Counted from the first letter of the stretch, positions 47,428 through 57,257 are shown. The stretch: DNA of 64,000 nt from Rhizobiaceae bacterium (GCA_019635755.1 JAHBYW010000001.1:434001-498000); one strand, 5' to 3'. Made by a program: numbers and translations. The notes: generated from the sequence alone by a model not told the origin.

Positions 47428-48708
47428 CTATCCGGGCGCCTGCTCCCGCTCGATCGCGCGCCAGCCGATGTCACGCCGGCAGAAGCCGCCCGGCCAGTCG
47501 ATCCGGTCGACGGCCGCGTAGGCCCGGTCGCGCGCGGCGGCGACCGTGGCGCCGGTGGCGGTTACGTTCAGCACGCGGCCGCCGCTGGCGACGAGTTCGC
47601 CATCTTGCCGCGCGGTGCCGGCATGGAACACCTCGACACCGTCCGGCGGCGCCTGATCGACGCCGCGGATGACCGAGCCGCGCTCGACCTTTCCGGGATA
47701 GCCGCGCGCGGCCATGACGACGGTCAGCGCCGCCTCGGCGCGCCACCGCGCCGACATGTGGGAGAGCTGGCCGTCGGCTGCTGCCTTGAGCAGGACGAGG
47801 ATGTCGTCCTTCAGGCGCATCATCAGCACCTGGCATTCGGGGTCGCCGAAGCGGACATTGTATTCGATGAGCTTCGGCGCGCCGTCGGCGACCATCAGGC
47901 CGGCAAAGAGAACGCCGGAGAAGGGCATGCCCATCTCGGACATGCCTTTCATGGTCGGCTCGATGATCTCGCGCATGGTGCGCGCCACGATCTCGGGCGT
48001 CATCACCGGCGCGGGCGAATAGGCGCCCATGCCTCCGGTGTTCGGGCCGGTATCGCCGTCGCCGACGCGCTTGTGATCCTGCGCCGTGCCGAACGGGAGT
48101 GCGGTCTGTCCGTCGCACAGACAGAAGAAGCTCGCCTCTTCCCCCTCCAGGAACTCCTCGACGACGACCTCGGCGCCGGCGCTGCCGAACGCTCCGTCGA
48201 AGCAGGCATCAACGGCGGCAAGCGCCTCGTCCACGGTCACGGCAACGGTGACGCCCTTGCCGGCGGCGAGGCCGTCCGCCTTGACGACGACGGGGGCGCC
48301 CTGCGCGCGTACGTATCGCCGTGCGGCCTCCGCATCGGTGAAACGGCCGTAGGCTGCGGTCGGGATGCCGAACCGGGCGCACAGATCCTTGGTGAAGCCC
48401 TTCGATCCTTCGAGCTGCGCCGCCGCCTTCGATGGGCCGAACACCCGGATGCCTGTCGCCCTGAGATCGTCGGCAAGGCCGGTGACCAGCGGCGCTTCCG
48501 GACCGACGACGACGAGGTCGATGGCTTTGTCGGCGCAGAAGGCGGCGATGGCGGCGTGGTCGGAGACATCGAGCGCAACGCACTCGGCGTCGGCTGCGAT
48601 GCCCGGATTGCCGGGCGCGGCGTAGAGCTTCGTCAGCAGCGGCGATGCCGCCAGCTTCCACGCCAGCGCATGCTCGCGACCACCGGAGCCTATGAGAAGG
48701 ACGTTCAA
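47428..48708 (-). CDS. purD: Phosphoribosylamine-glycine ligase
   Basis: A 426-residue ATP-grasp enzyme making GAR in purine synthesis. Signatures include [29 protein letters not shown], the ATP-grasp [15 protein letters not shown] and [15 protein letters not shown]. The start is a TTG at 48708 (canonical proteins begin [10 protein letters not shown]), with no clear ribosome site. A vapC remnant ends 4 nt upstream, and a two-codon ORF (ATG TTT TGA) overlaps the start. Confidence 0.93.
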   Translation of the reverse strand: MNVLLIGSGGREHALAWKLAASPLLTKLYAAPGNPGIAADAECVALDVSDHAAIAAFCADKAIDLVVVGPEAPLVTGLADDLRATGIRVFGPSKAAAQLEGSKGFTKDLCARFGIPTAAYGRFTDAEAARRYVRAQGAPVVVKADGLAAGKGVTVAVTVDEALAAVDACFDGAFGSAGAEVVVEEFLEGEEASFFCLCDGQTALPFGTAQDHKRVGDGDTGPNTGGMGAYSPAPVMTPEIVARTMREIIEPTMKGMSEMGMPFSGVLFAGLMVADGAPKLIEYNVRFGDPECQVLMMRLKDDILVLLKAAADGQLSHMSARWRAEAALTVVMAARGYPGKVERGSVIRGVDQAPPDGVEVFHAGTARQDGELVASGGRVLNVTATGATVAAARDRAYAAVDRIDWPGGFCRRDIGWRAIEREQAPG

Positions 48709-48712
48709 AACA

Positions 48713-48948
48713 TCACCAAGCTTCGAGGCGCAGCCCGTCGATACGCCCAAACTCCTTTGTTTTGCGGGTCAGGAGCGTGAGAGAACGGGAGAGCGCCTGA
48801 CCTGCAATAACACATCGTACGGACCAATCGGAGTTCCGGCCCTTGCAAGATTCGCATAGACTTCACCAGCGCAGCGCGCGTCTTCCTTGTCGAAATCAAC
48901 CACTGCGAACTGGAGAGCTTCGAGGCTTGCCGATTCTGCTGTTATATC
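48713..48948 (-). pseudogene. vapC-type PIN-domain toxin remnant, frameshifted and N-terminally truncated
   Basis: On the minus strand an open stretch encodes LEALQFAVVDFDKEDARC then VYANLARAGTPIGPYDVLL, the C-terminal part of a VapC toxin. The frame then runs to a stop, while the +1 frame continues [30 protein letters not shown] and a stop at 48713. A one-base deletion near 48807 explains the shift. The N-terminal catalytic Asp region is missing (a stop lies at 48949-48951), and no vapB is seen. It sits directly in front of purD. Confidence 0.8.
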
Positions 48949-49046
48949 TCAGCGCAATATATCAAAGTCGCCGAATGACAATCCATCGCGCCTGAGCGGC
49001 AACTCGTCTGCTTGACGACCTCCGCGTCGCCTGACACTTCCACCTG

Positions 49047-50030
49047 ATGGAACCGATCCAGTCCGCTGCCGCTCAAGGGCGCGTCGCCGACGCGCCAAGC
49101 GGCCATTGGGTCTATCGCGCCCTGCCCCGCGGCCTGTGGCCCTATGCGCAGCTCGCGCGCTGGGACAGGCCCATCGGCTGGTGGCTGCTGCTCTGGCCGT
49201 GCTGGTGGTCGGCGGCCCTGGCGGCGATCGCCTATGCGCGGCCGGGAGACGCTCTGGCCACGCTTCTGCCGTCGCCCTGGCATCTGTTCCTCTTCCTCGC
49301 CGGGGCCATCGCGATGCGCGGCGCCGGCTGCACCTACAACGATCTCGTCGACGAGGACATCGACGCGAAGGTGGACCGCACGCGGTCGCGGCCCCTGCCA
49401 TCGCGGCAGGTGACGCGGAAGCAGGCCTGGGCATTCCTGCTGCTGCAGGCACTGGTCGGCCTGGTCGTGCTGCTTCAGTTCAACAGCTTCGCCATCCTGC
49501 TGGGCTTGGTGTCGCTGCTCGTCGTGGCGATCTATCCGTTCATGAAGCGCATCACCAACTGGCCGCAGCTGGTCCTCGGACTTGCGTTCTCCTGGGGCGC
49601 GCTGATGGGCTGGGCGGCGATGTTCGAGGATCTCGATGCGCCGGCGATCCTGCTCTATCTCGGCTCGATCCTGTGGGTGATCGGCTATGACACCATCTAC
49701 GCCCACCAGGACAAGGAGGACGACGCGCTCGTCGGCGTGCGGTCGACGGCGCGCCTCTTCGGCGACGAGACCCGCAGCTGGCTGGTCTGGCTCTACGGCG
49801 GGGCGCTGGTGCTGTTCGCGATGGCCTTCGCCCTGGCCGAGGCGCCGCTCCCGGCAATGGCAGGGCTGCTCGCTGCCGGCACGCACATGGCGCGCCAGAT
49901 CGCCACGCTGGACATCGACGATCCGGCGCAATGCCTTCGCCTGTTCAAGTCGAACAGCGTGGTCGGCTGGCTGATCTTCGCCGGACTCGTCGCGGCAGGC
50001 ATATGGACAGCGGTGAAGCCGCTGATCTGA
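49047..50030 (+). CDS. ubiA: 4-hydroxybenzoate octaprenyltransferase
   Basis: A 327-residue UbiA-family membrane enzyme for ubiquinone synthesis. The prenyl-diphosphate motif NDLVDEDIDAKVDRTRSRP and the second Asp-rich loop DTIYAHQDKEDDALVGVRST are both complete, with about eight helices. It uses the polyprenyl chain made by the polyprenyl synthase of the kind cut at the window's right end. Convergent with the DUF6101 gene (6 bp). Confidence 0.95.
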   Translation: MEPIQSAAAQGRVADAPSGHWVYRALPRGLWPYAQLARWDRPIGWWLLLWPCWWSAALAAIAYARPGDALATLLPSPWHLFLFLAGAIAMRGAGCTYNDLVDEDIDAKVDRTRSRPLPSRQVTRKQAWAFLLLQALVGLVVLLQFNSFAILLGLVSLLVVAIYPFMKRITNWPQLVLGLAFSWGALMGWAAMFEDLDAPAILLYLGSILWVIGYDTIYAHQDKEDDALVGVRSTARLFGDETRSWLVWLYGGALVLFAMAFALAEAPLPAMAGLLAAGTHMARQIATLDIDDPAQCLRLFKSNSVVGWLIFAGLVAAGIWTAVKPLI

Positions 50031-50036
50031 GACGTG

Positions 50037-50600
50037 TCAGTCGCGGGCGATGATTTCCTCGCCGTCGACCACGAGACGAAGCCCGAGATTTCCGGATTTG
50101 CGTCGTGCCAGGAACCGCGGGCGTCGCGTGGTGGAGACCCGGCCCTTGCGCCGCTGCTGCATCGGCGCCTTCTTCACCGCGCCGATCGATTCCTCCAGCG
50201 TGCGCGCCACGCCGTCCGCCTCGACCAGCAGCATGGGCAGCCGGTAGGCCTCCGCCCAGAGCCGCCAGTCGGCAGCGATGTCCTCGAGGTTGTCAGCGAC
50301 CAGCAGCGGAACGGACAGCATCGGATCGCCGTGCATGAGTTCGAGCGTCACGGTGACGTTGCCCTCGCCATCCTCGATGGCGCGCGCCGCGACACCGCGA
50401 AACGCACGCGCCGGCAGGGCCACCGTCGCCGCCAGCCCGCTCACCGCCAGCACACGGCGGATGACGGCGCCGCGCTGGTCGATGGTGAAGGTGACGTCGC
50501 CGAAGTCGTCGCGCGACGCATAGGATACGATCTGCGGCAAGCGAAGCGGGTCGAGACGCATATGGCGTCCCGCCCAGACTGGCTTCAGTCCGGTGTTCAT
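50037..50600 (-). CDS. DUF6101 family protein
   Basis: A 187-residue protein of a family widespread in Hyphomicrobiales. It has a mixed alpha/beta body (RLDPLRLPQIVSYASRDD, VTVTLELMHGDPML) and a basic C-terminal region rich in Arg and Lys (QQRRKGRVSTTRRP). No catalytic motif is visible, and function is unknown. Its promoter lies in the 192-bp gap to its right. Confidence 0.8.
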   Translation of the reverse strand: MNTGLKPVWAGRHMRLDPLRLPQIVSYASRDDFGDVTFTIDQRGAVIRRVLAVSGLAATVALPARAFRGVAARAIEDGEGNVTVTLELMHGDPMLSVPLLVADNLEDIAADWRLWAEAYRLPMLLVEADGVARTLEESIGAVKKAPMQQRRKGRVSTTRRPRFLARRKSGNLGLRLVVDGEEIIARD

Positions 50601-50792
50601 CTGTCGCGCCTTCCTGTTACTCCCAAGAGCCGGTTTACCGGTCTCCCGGACCGGTTTGTTCCCGGTCTCGTTATGGCCGCGACACTAGCGCGCCGACATT
50701 ACCGGCGCGCTTAAGGAGTTCAGTTAAATTTTGCTGATCGCAGGAATGGTTATCGGAATCAGACCGATGGCCGTAATCGCTCGCAGAACGGC
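50601..50792. other. 192-bp intergenic gap with dyad elements
   Basis: No gene seen. It holds repeated ACCGGT-type dyads at 50630-50655 and an 8-bp stem AGCGCGCC / GGCGCGCT at 50687-50711 (loop 9 nt). The stem could terminate the leftward small membrane-protein gene but lacks a T-run. Confidence 0.4.
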
Positions 50793-51011
50793 TCAGCCCT
50801 CGATCTCGCCACGCTGGCCGCGGCCCGACAGACGGAAGCTCGGAAGCAGATTGCCGCCGGAGGCTTCGATGATCGTCCGCTGCGGATCGGGCGAGGACTT
50901 CGCGGCCGGCAGCATGAAACCGGCTGCAGCGACGAGCACGATTGCCAGGAACAACAGTGCGCGCTTCGACTTCGCAGGAGATTCGGTCGGTGCCATCGCC
51001 GGTGCCTCCAT
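50793..51011 (-). CDS. Small single-helix membrane protein
   Basis: A 72-residue protein with a charged N-terminus (MAPTESPAKSKRA), one helix (LLFLAIVLVAAAGFMLP) and a polar tail ending RLSGRGQRGEIEG. The ATG at 51011 is used; 51020 is also in frame. I do not recognise the family. It is 51 bp downstream of the FAD oxidoreductase start region on the opposite end of the gap. Confidence 0.6.
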   Translation of the reverse strand: MEAPAMAPTESPAKSKRALLFLAIVLVAAAGFMLPAAKSSPDPQRTIIEASGGNLLPSFRLSGRGQRGEIEG

Positions 51012-51061
51012 TCGATGCACCTGAACGCCGAGCCGCCGCGACGGGTTCCTTATCGTAAGGG

Positions 51062-52489
51062 TCAGACGACCTTGCCGGGGTTCATGATTCCGGCCGGGTC
51101 GAACGCGGCCTTGATGCGCCGCATCAACTCGATGCCGACCGGCGGTGCCGTCGCCAGCAGCTCATCCCGCTTCATTCGGCCGATCCCGTGCTCCGCCGAG
51201 ATCGAGCCGCCAAGCTCACGCACCAGCGCGTGGACGGCGTCGTTCATCGGGCGATAGAGGGCAAGGAACGCCTTGCCGTCCGCGCCGGCCGGCTGAGAGA
51301 CGTTGTAGTGCAGATTTCCGTCGCCCAGATGGCCGAAGCAGACCACGCGCGCGTCCGCCGACACACCGCGCACGACCGCGGCGCCGCGCTCGATGAACTC
51401 GGGGATCAGCGCCACGGGCACGGAAATGTCGTGCTTGATGGAGGCGCCTTCCGGCTTCTGCGCCTCGGGAATGGTCTCGCGCAGCTTCCACAGCGCCGCA
51501 CCCTGGCCGCCGCTCGCCGCGATGACGGCATCCCGGACGTGGCCGGCCTCCATCGCCTCGGAGAGGATCGCCTCCATCAGGTCGCGCGCGTCTTCGGCGG
51601 ACCGGCCAGACGATATCTCGACGAGGACGTACCACGGGTGCCGGTCCGGCAGCGGCCGCACGGTCCCGGGGACGTGGCGCACGGCGAACTCGACCGCGAT
51701 GTCGGCAATCAGTTCGAAGGCGGTCAGCGCGCTGCCCGCCCTGTCCTCGGCCAGCCGCAGCAGCGACAACGCATCGCGCGGCGTATCGATCGCGACCCAT
51801 GCCACCTCCCTGCCCTTCGGCTTCGGGAAGAGCTTCAGAACAGCGGCGGTTATGACGCCCAGCGTTCCCTCCGCGCCGACGAACAGGTTCTTCAAATCGT
51901 AGCCGGTATTGTCCTTCTTCAGCTTGCGCAGGTCGTCCAGCACCTCGCCGGTCGGCAGCACGACCTCGAGGCCGAGGCAGAGCTCGCGGGCATTGCCGTA
52001 GGACAGCACCGCGACGCCGCCGGCATTGGATGAGAGATTGCCGCCGATCTGGCAGCTGCCCTGCGCGGCGAGCGCCAGCGGGAACAGCCTGTCGGCCGCA
52101 TCGGCTGCCTGCTGCAGGGTTTCCAGCACCACGCCAGCCTCCGCGGTGACGGTCCCGGACAACAGGTCGATCTCGCGAATCCGGTTCAGCCGCGACAGCG
52201 ACAGCACCACCTGCCCCCCCGACATGTCGGGCGTCTGCCCGCCGACGAGGCCGGTGTTGCCGCCCTGCGGCACGATCGGCGTCCGCGTCTCGGTGGCCAG
52301 CGCCAGGATGCGGCTCACCTCGTCCACGCTGCCCGGCCGCAGCACCAGCGGCGCGACACCGCCAAAGAGACCGCGCCGTTCGGTGACATAGGGCTGGATG
52401 TCGGCGGGATCGCGCACGGCATGGGCCGACCCGACAATGGCAGCGAAGCGGTCGAGCGTCTCGGAAAAATTCGAACCAGCCGCGTTCAC
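51062..52489 (-). CDS. FAD-binding oxidoreductase, D-2-hydroxyglutarate/D-lactate dehydrogenase type
   Basis: A 475-residue two-domain flavoprotein. The PCMH FAD domain (PIVPQGGNTGLVGGQTPD, GSCQIGGNLSSNAGG) is followed by the FAD-linked C-terminal domain with metal His residues (FGHLGDGNLHYN and SAEHGIGRMKRDE). It oxidises a D-2-hydroxy acid; the exact acid is unknown. The start overlaps the Sua5-type gene stop by 4 nt. Confidence 0.88.
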   Translation of the reverse strand: MNAAGSNFSETLDRFAAIVGSAHAVRDPADIQPYVTERRGLFGGVAPLVLRPGSVDEVSRILALATETRTPIVPQGGNTGLVGGQTPDMSGGQVVLSLSRLNRIREIDLLSGTVTAEAGVVLETLQQAADAADRLFPLALAAQGSCQIGGNLSSNAGGVAVLSYGNARELCLGLEVVLPTGEVLDDLRKLKKDNTGYDLKNLFVGAEGTLGVITAAVLKLFPKPKGREVAWVAIDTPRDALSLLRLAEDRAGSALTAFELIADIAVEFAVRHVPGTVRPLPDRHPWYVLVEISSGRSAEDARDLMEAILSEAMEAGHVRDAVIAASGGQGAALWKLRETIPEAQKPEGASIKHDISVPVALIPEFIERGAAVVRGVSADARVVCFGHLGDGNLHYNVSQPAGADGKAFLALYRPMNDAVHALVRELGGSISAEHGIGRMKRDELLATAPPVGIELMRRIKAAFDPAGIMNPGKVV

Positions 52490-53466
52490 TGTGACCTCGT
52501 CTCCATGGCAATCTCGCGCGGCGCAGCCGCGCGCCGGAGCCGGTCGTTGATCGCCTCGCCAAGCCCAGTCTCCGGAACCGGCTCGACCGCGATGGCGCGC
52601 GCGCCGCGACGATCAAGCTCCGACAGATGGGCGAAGAGATTGGCCGCGGCCTCGCGGACATCGCCGTCCGCCGACAGGTTGAGCACGGTCATCGCCTTCT
52701 CCCAGCCGGGAACGCGCCGGGGCCCGAAGGCAAGCAGCGCTTCGCCGGGCCGCACTTCGCGCGCGTCGATCCGCAGGCGCGCGTCCGGCGCGTAGTGAGA
52801 CTCGAGCATGCCAGGCGCCTCGACCCAACCGCCATCGCCACGCTGCAGCGGGACGCCGGCCACGGTTTCGATCTCGCTCGCTTCGATGCCGCCTGGCCGA
52901 AGCAGGCGCAGGCGGCCACCCTCGACCTTGACGATCGTCGACTCGACTCCGACCGCCGTTGGCCCGCCATCGACGATGAGAGGAATCTTCTCGCCCAGGT
53001 CGGCTTGCACGGCGCCTGCAGTCGTCGCGCTGATGCGGCCCGAACTGTTGGCGCTGGGCGCCGCCAGCGGCCGCCCCAACCCCGCCACCAAGTCCGCCAC
53101 GATGCCGCGCGGCTGTCTGAGCGCGACCGTCGGCAGGCCGGCCGTGACCAGTCCGTGGATGCCGGAGCCCTGGCGAAGCGGCAAGACCAGTGTCAACGGG
53201 CCCGGCCAGAAACGCTCGGCGAGACGCCGCGACAGCGGGTCCAGCACACCCACCGCCTCGGCCATGCCGATGCCGTCGACATGGGCGATGAGCGGATTGA
53301 ACCGCGGTCGTCCCTTCGCCTCGAAGATGCGCGCCACCGCGGCGCCGTTGCCGGCGTCGGCAGCGAGGCCGTAGACGGTCTCGGTGGGCAGCGCGACCAC
53401 CTCGCCGGCCCGCAGCAGGGCCAGCGCGCGATCTCGTGCATCCGCCAGTTGAAGGATCTCCGCCAA
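52486..53466 (-). CDS. L-threonylcarbamoyladenylate synthase (Sua5/YwlC type)
   Basis: A 326-residue protein that makes threonylcarbamoyl-AMP for tRNA t6A. The YrdC domain (LPTETVYGLAADA, KGRPRFNPLIAHV, APSANSSGRIS, DGGPTAVGVESTIV) is followed by a short Sua5 domain. The start is a TTG at 53466 with GGAG at 7-nt spacing; the ATG at 53535 would add about 23 residues. Coupled to the FAD oxidoreductase by a 4-nt overlap. Confidence 0.88.
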   Translation of the reverse strand: MAEILQLADARDRALALLRAGEVVALPTETVYGLAADAGNGAAVARIFEAKGRPRFNPLIAHVDGIGMAEAVGVLDPLSRRLAERFWPGPLTLVLPLRQGSGIHGLVTAGLPTVALRQPRGIVADLVAGLGRPLAAPSANSSGRISATTAGAVQADLGEKIPLIVDGGPTAVGVESTIVKVEGGRLRLLRPGGIEASEIETVAGVPLQRGDGGWVEAPGMLESHYAPDARLRIDAREVRPGEALLAFGPRRVPGWEKAMTVLNLSADGDVREAAANLFAHLSELDRRGARAIAVEPVPETGLGEAINDRLRRAAAPREIAMETRSQ

Positions 53467-53670
53467 GGCGCGGCTCCATTGCCGCTGCTGCCTATCGCGC
53501 GGCAACGGCCGTCGCAAGGCCGCGCCGACGTACAACCCCAGCGGGCGGGCGGACGCAGCGTCACCAATTTGTTAATGACTGGGGTGCTAACTTTGCCGGC
53601 TAGGCGGCATAGATCGCGCGCCGCCGTCCGCGTGTGTTGGGCATTGTTTCGGGGGCCCGCCGGAAATCTG

Positions 53671-54213
53671 ATGCGTATCCTGTTCGGGTTCCTACTGGCG
53701 GCGACGCTGCTCGCGGGCGAGGCGGAGGCATCGTCCTTCGTGGTGCTCGAGCCGCTGAACGCCCGTCTGGGTCCGTCGATGATGGCGCTTGGCGCCACGC
53801 CGTCGATCCAGACCTTGGGCGCCACCACGCCCGACGCCCGCCAGACGCTGTCCTACCCCTATCCCGGCGACACGGCCCCCGCGTTCCAGCCGCCGGCCGT
53901 GCAGATCAGTCCTTCCATCATCGCCATGGGCGAACCGCCCGTCGAGATGGCGAATGTCGCGGCCATCGACCGCGATAGCGGACGCCATGACCCGAGGAGC
54001 CTGCCCGTGGTGATCCGCGGCGGCGTCGAGGGCGATGCGTTCACCCGCGCCGCGCCGCCGACGGGCGTGCCCGTGGCCACCGAGGCGCCGCAGCAGGCGT
54101 CCACCGCGCCTTCCGGCACACCCAAGCCCCCGGCACGCGCCCCGGAGCCGGACCCGGCCGCGCCGCCGCCGGCGCCGACGCCGCCCTCCCCGCCGACGCG
54201 GGAGCCGAGATAG
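53671..54213 (+). CDS. Exported Pro/Ala-rich protein of unknown function
   Basis: A 180-residue protein with a signal peptide (cleavage after AEA), a low-complexity mature part with repeats around PSMMALGATPS and PSIIAMGEPP, and a C-terminal Pro/Ala-rich tail (APEPDPAAPPPAPTPP). It is probably periplasmic or cell-surface. No catalytic features; not recognised. Confidence 0.65.
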   Translation: MRILFGFLLAATLLAGEAEASSFVVLEPLNARLGPSMMALGATPSIQTLGATTPDARQTLSYPYPGDTAPAFQPPAVQISPSIIAMGEPPVEMANVAAIDRDSGRHDPRSLPVVIRGGVEGDAFTRAAPPTGVPVATEAPQQASTAPSGTPKPPARAPEPDPAAPPPAPTPPSPPTREPR

Positions 54214-54314
54214 GCTAGGATCGTTTCGCGAGTCGCGCTGGGGCGCCCCATTTCGGCCCCGGCGGATTCCTAGTCTGCCACCAGGAAGGGTTTGCCTTCC
54301 GAAAGAGGTCTTCG

Positions 54315-54695
54315 ATGAACAGGTTGATGTGCGGCGTTGCCTTGGCCGCCGTTATGATGAGCGCCGGCATGGCGCAGGCCGACCAGTATCTCGGCTCCTA
54401 CCAGGCGCGGATTTCGGAGAACGACAAGTTTGCCAGTGATGGCTACCGGCTCGACACCGTGCCGCAGATGATCCGCCAGGACCGCGCCAACTTCCACAAG
54501 TTCGGCTCGGGCGACCCCGAGGACCAGGACGATCCGTGGTTCACCTCGCAGGACGCCCGCGCCCGCTTCGAGCGGCTGCTCGGCAAGTCGGGCGTCATGC
54601 TGGGCGAAACGCGCAACGCCATCGCCAATGGAGAGCCGATCATCCAGGTCGACGTCTACAAGAACAGCGTGCGGGTCGACATCGTCGGGTACTGA
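54315..54695 (+). CDS. Exported protein of unknown function (126 residues)
   Basis: A signal peptide (cleavage after AQA) precedes a 103-residue mature part. That part is acidic near its middle (SGDPEDQDDPWFTSQ) and ends in a short beta-like VDVYKNSVRVDIVGY. It follows the Pro/Ala-rich gene after about 100 bp on the same strand. Not recognised. Confidence 0.7.
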   Translation: MNRLMCGVALAAVMMSAGMAQADQYLGSYQARISENDKFASDGYRLDTVPQMIRQDRANFHKFGSGDPEDQDDPWFTSQDARARFERLLGKSGVMLGETRNAIANGEPIIQVDVYKNSVRVDIVGY

Positions 54696-54784
54696 GCGGC
54701 ACCCACGCCTGCCCCCTGCACCGCGCGGTCGCCTTCCCCGTCAGCGGGGGACGATGCGGGGTCGCGGCCGGCCGCTCCGTCGAT

Positions 54785-54823
54785 CCTCCCCTGCGAAGCG
54801 GGGGAGGTGTCGCCAGAGGCGAC
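54785..54823. repeat. Palindromic repeat, family A, copy 5 (intergenic)
   Basis: Two adjacent hairpins, CCTCCCC-TGCGAAGC-GGGGGAGG (54785-54807) and GTCGCC-AGA-GGCGAC (54809-54823), lie in the 144-bp gap between the small exported protein gene and glyS, which converge here. Confidence 0.7.
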
Positions 54824-54839
54824 GGACTGTGCGTCCGCC

Positions 54840-57257
54840 CTATCCCGCGATCTTCGAGAAATCCGCGACCGCGCCGGTTGCCGCACGGATGCGGGCCAGC
54901 AGGGCCAGGCGGTTGGCCCGGACGGCTTCGTCCGGGTCGTTTACGAGCACCTTCTCGAAGAATGAATCAACCGGTTCACGCAGTGCGCTAAGCGCCCGCA
55001 TCGCGCTGGAAAAGTCTTCGTTTCCAATCGCTTCGCCCGCCCCGTTCTCAGCCTGATTCACCGCCGCGGCGAGGCTTTCGTCCTCGGGCGTTCGGAACAG
55101 CGCCGGGTCGACGGAGGCCGCGATGCGCGTGCCCTTCTTCTCCTCGGCCGCCAGAATGTTCGCCGCGCGCTTGGTGCCGGCGAGCAGGTTCTTCCCGTCC
55201 TCGGTGTCGAGAAAAGCACCCAGCGCCTCGACGCGCCGGACGATCATGAGCAGGTCGTCGTTCGAGCTGCCGATCTCCCCCCGTGTGGGGGAGATGCCCG
55301 GCAGGGCAGAGGGCGGCAACGTCGAGCGACCACCTTCCAAAAAGTCCGATTGAGAGGCGTGAGGGACAGCGCCCCCCTCTGGGCTGCCGCCCATCTCCCC
55401 CACACGGGGGGAGATCATGCGCTCCGCCAGCACCGCGTCGATCAGGTCGTGCCGCGCGCCTTGATCGCGGAGATAGACCTTCAGCCGATCGTGGAAGAAG
55501 GAGAGGAGGTCAACCGCATCCTTTAGCCTCTTTCGTCCCATGTAGGGTGTAAGGACCGTCGCATACCCACCATTACCGCCCGAACGACGAGCAACATTCA
55601 TGATGCTCTCGGCGACCAACCTCTCGTGCCGTTCGCTGACCGCAAGAACATCGAGCGCAATTTTGTTCTCTACAACAATCCTAATCACCCCCAGCGCCGC
55701 TCGCCTCAACGCATACGGGTCCTTGCTGCCGGTCGGCTTCTCGTCGATCGCCCAGAAGCCCACCAGCGTGTCAAGCTTGTCGGCGAGCGCTACGGCGACC
55801 GACACCGGATCGGTCGGAACGCGGTCCGACGGGCCCTGCGGCTTGTAGTGCTCCTCGATCGCCGCGGCGACGGAGGGATGCTCGCCCTGCAGCAGGGCAT
55901 ATTTGCGGCCCATCGCGCCTTGCAATTCCGGGAACTCGCCGACGACCTCGGTCTGCAGGTCGGCCTTGGCGAGGACCGCGGCGCGGCGGACGAGCGTCGG
56001 ATCGGCGCCGACCACCGGCGCCAGTTCCTCGGCCAGCCGCGCGATGCGCTCGACGCGCTGGCCTTGGGTGCCCAGCTTGGCGTGGAACGTGACGTTCAGG
56101 TGATCGAGCCTCGCCATGCGCTGGTCGAGCGGCTTCTTCAGATCCAGCCCGAACTTGTCCGCCGAGGGTTTCAGCGCGTCGAGGTCCGGCAGGTCCGACT
56201 GGTCGGTCTTCCAGAAATAGAGCGCGTCGGAGAGGCGCGCGCGAACCACCTTGCCGTTGCCGTGCGCGATCTCGCGCCCGCCGTCCTTCGCCTCGATATT
56301 GGCGGTGAGGAGGAAGCGGTTGGAGAGGGGCGGTTGGCCGATCTCCCCCCCTGTGGGGGAGATCACGCGCTCCGCTGGCGCGCATACAAAACACTTCTGG
56401 TTCGCCCGGATGGTCAGACGGATGACCTCCGGCGGGATGGCGAGGAAATCCTGCTCGAACTCGCCCATCAGCACCACCGGCCACTCGACCAGGCCCGACA
56501 CCTCTTCCAGCAGGCCTTCATCCTCGACCAGCGAGAGCCCGCTGGCGAAGGCGAGGTTCCTGGCGTCGGCGAGGATCATCTCCTTGCGGCGATCGGCATC
56601 GAGCACGACCTTGGCCGCCGCCAGCTTCGACACGTAGTCGTCGAAGCGCCTGACGGCGATGGCGCCCGGCGCATGGAAGCGATGGCCGTAGGTCACGTTG
56701 CCCGAACGGATGCCGTCGATCTCGAAGTCGATCACGACGGGCTCCGATGTCTCCGGGCCGAAGGTGCAGACGATCGATTGGAGAGGACGTACCCAGCGCA
56801 GCGCACCGGGCTTCGCGGACGCCTTGCCCCAACGCATCGACTTGGGCCACGGGAACGCCCGCACCACCGCGGGCACGAGGTCCGCGATGATCTCCTCGGC
56901 CGCCCGGCCCGGCTTGACGATGTGGGCGACGTAGAACTCGCCCTTCTTCGGATCAGAATGGAGATGCGCTTCGGAAATGTCCTTCAGGCCGGCCTTGCGC
57001 AGGAAACCCTGGATCGCCTGCTCCGGTGCGGTTTTCGCCGGGCCCTTGATCTCGTCGCGCACGTCTTTCGAGCGCGCCGTCAGGCCGCGCACGTCGAGCG
57101 CCAGGCGGCGCGGGGTCCAGTATTCGCGCGCCGCCTCATAGGTCAGCCCGGCGTCCACCAGGCCTTCCGTGATCATCTTCTTCAGGTCGCCCGCCGCCTT
57201 GCGCTGCATGCGCGCGGGGATTTCCTCGGACCGGAGTTCTAGAAGCAGGTCGGGCAT
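54840..57257 (-). CDS. glyS: Glycyl-tRNA synthetase beta subunit
   Basis: An 805-residue beta subunit, longer than the usual 690-750 for the class II heterotetrameric enzyme. It opens [17 protein letters not shown] and has the family motifs [18 protein letters not shown] and [10 protein letters not shown]. Two insertions come from palindromic repeats: a short one near residues 293-312 and a longer one near 615-665. Both keep the frame. The C-terminus after the long insert resumes with [20 protein letters not shown], so the protein is probably functional. Confidence 0.92.
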   Translation of the reverse strand: MPDLLLELRSEEIPARMQRKAAGDLKKMITEGLVDAGLTYEAAREYWTPRRLALDVRGLTARSKDVRDEIKGPAKTAPEQAIQGFLRKAGLKDISEAHLHSDPKKGEFYVAHIVKPGRAAEEIIADLVPAVVRAFPWPKSMRWGKASAKPGALRWVRPLQSIVCTFGPETSEPVVIDFEIDGIRSGNVTYGHRFHAPGAIAVRRFDDYVSKLAAAKVVLDADRRKEMILADARNLAFASGLSLVEDEGLLEEVSGLVEWPVVLMGEFEQDFLAIPPEVIRLTIRANQKCFVCAPAERVISPTGGEIGQPPLSNRFLLTANIEAKDGGREIAHGNGKVVRARLSDALYFWKTDQSDLPDLDALKPSADKFGLDLKKPLDQRMARLDHLNVTFHAKLGTQGQRVERIARLAEELAPVVGADPTLVRRAAVLAKADLQTEVVGEFPELQGAMGRKYALLQGEHPSVAAAIEEHYKPQGPSDRVPTDPVSVAVALADKLDTLVGFWAIDEKPTGSKDPYALRRAALGVIRIVVENKIALDVLAVSERHERLVAESIMNVARRSGGNGGYATVLTPYMGRKRLKDAVDLLSFFHDRLKVYLRDQGARHDLIDAVLAERMISPRVGEMGGSPEGGAVPHASQSDFLEGGRSTLPPSALPGISPTRGEIGSSNDDLLMIVRRVEALGAFLDTEDGKNLLAGTKRAANILAAEEKKGTRIAASVDPALFRTPEDESLAAAVNQAENGAGEAIGNEDFSSAMRALSALREPVDSFFEKVLVNDPDEAVRANRLALLARIRAATGAVADFSKIAG
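55273..55415. repeat. Palindromic repeat, family A, copy 6 (in frame inside glyS)
   Basis: Perfect 24-bp inverted arms lie at 55273-55296 and 55392-55415 (ATCTCCCCC-CGTGTGG-GGGAGAT type). About 95 bp of less regular sequence lies between them. The whole block is translated as part of glyS, with no stop. Confidence 0.85.
56341..56363. repeat. Palindromic repeat, family A, copy 7 (in frame inside glyS)
   Basis: A single ATCTCCCCCC-CTGTG-GGGGAGAT hairpin lies in the segment encoding residues 299-306. The flanking GCGCTCCGC box also follows the right arm of copy 6, which supports common descent. Confidence 0.75.

Noticed and set aside
48942-49931. 329-codon minus-strand open frame
   Set aside because: Antisense to ubiA.
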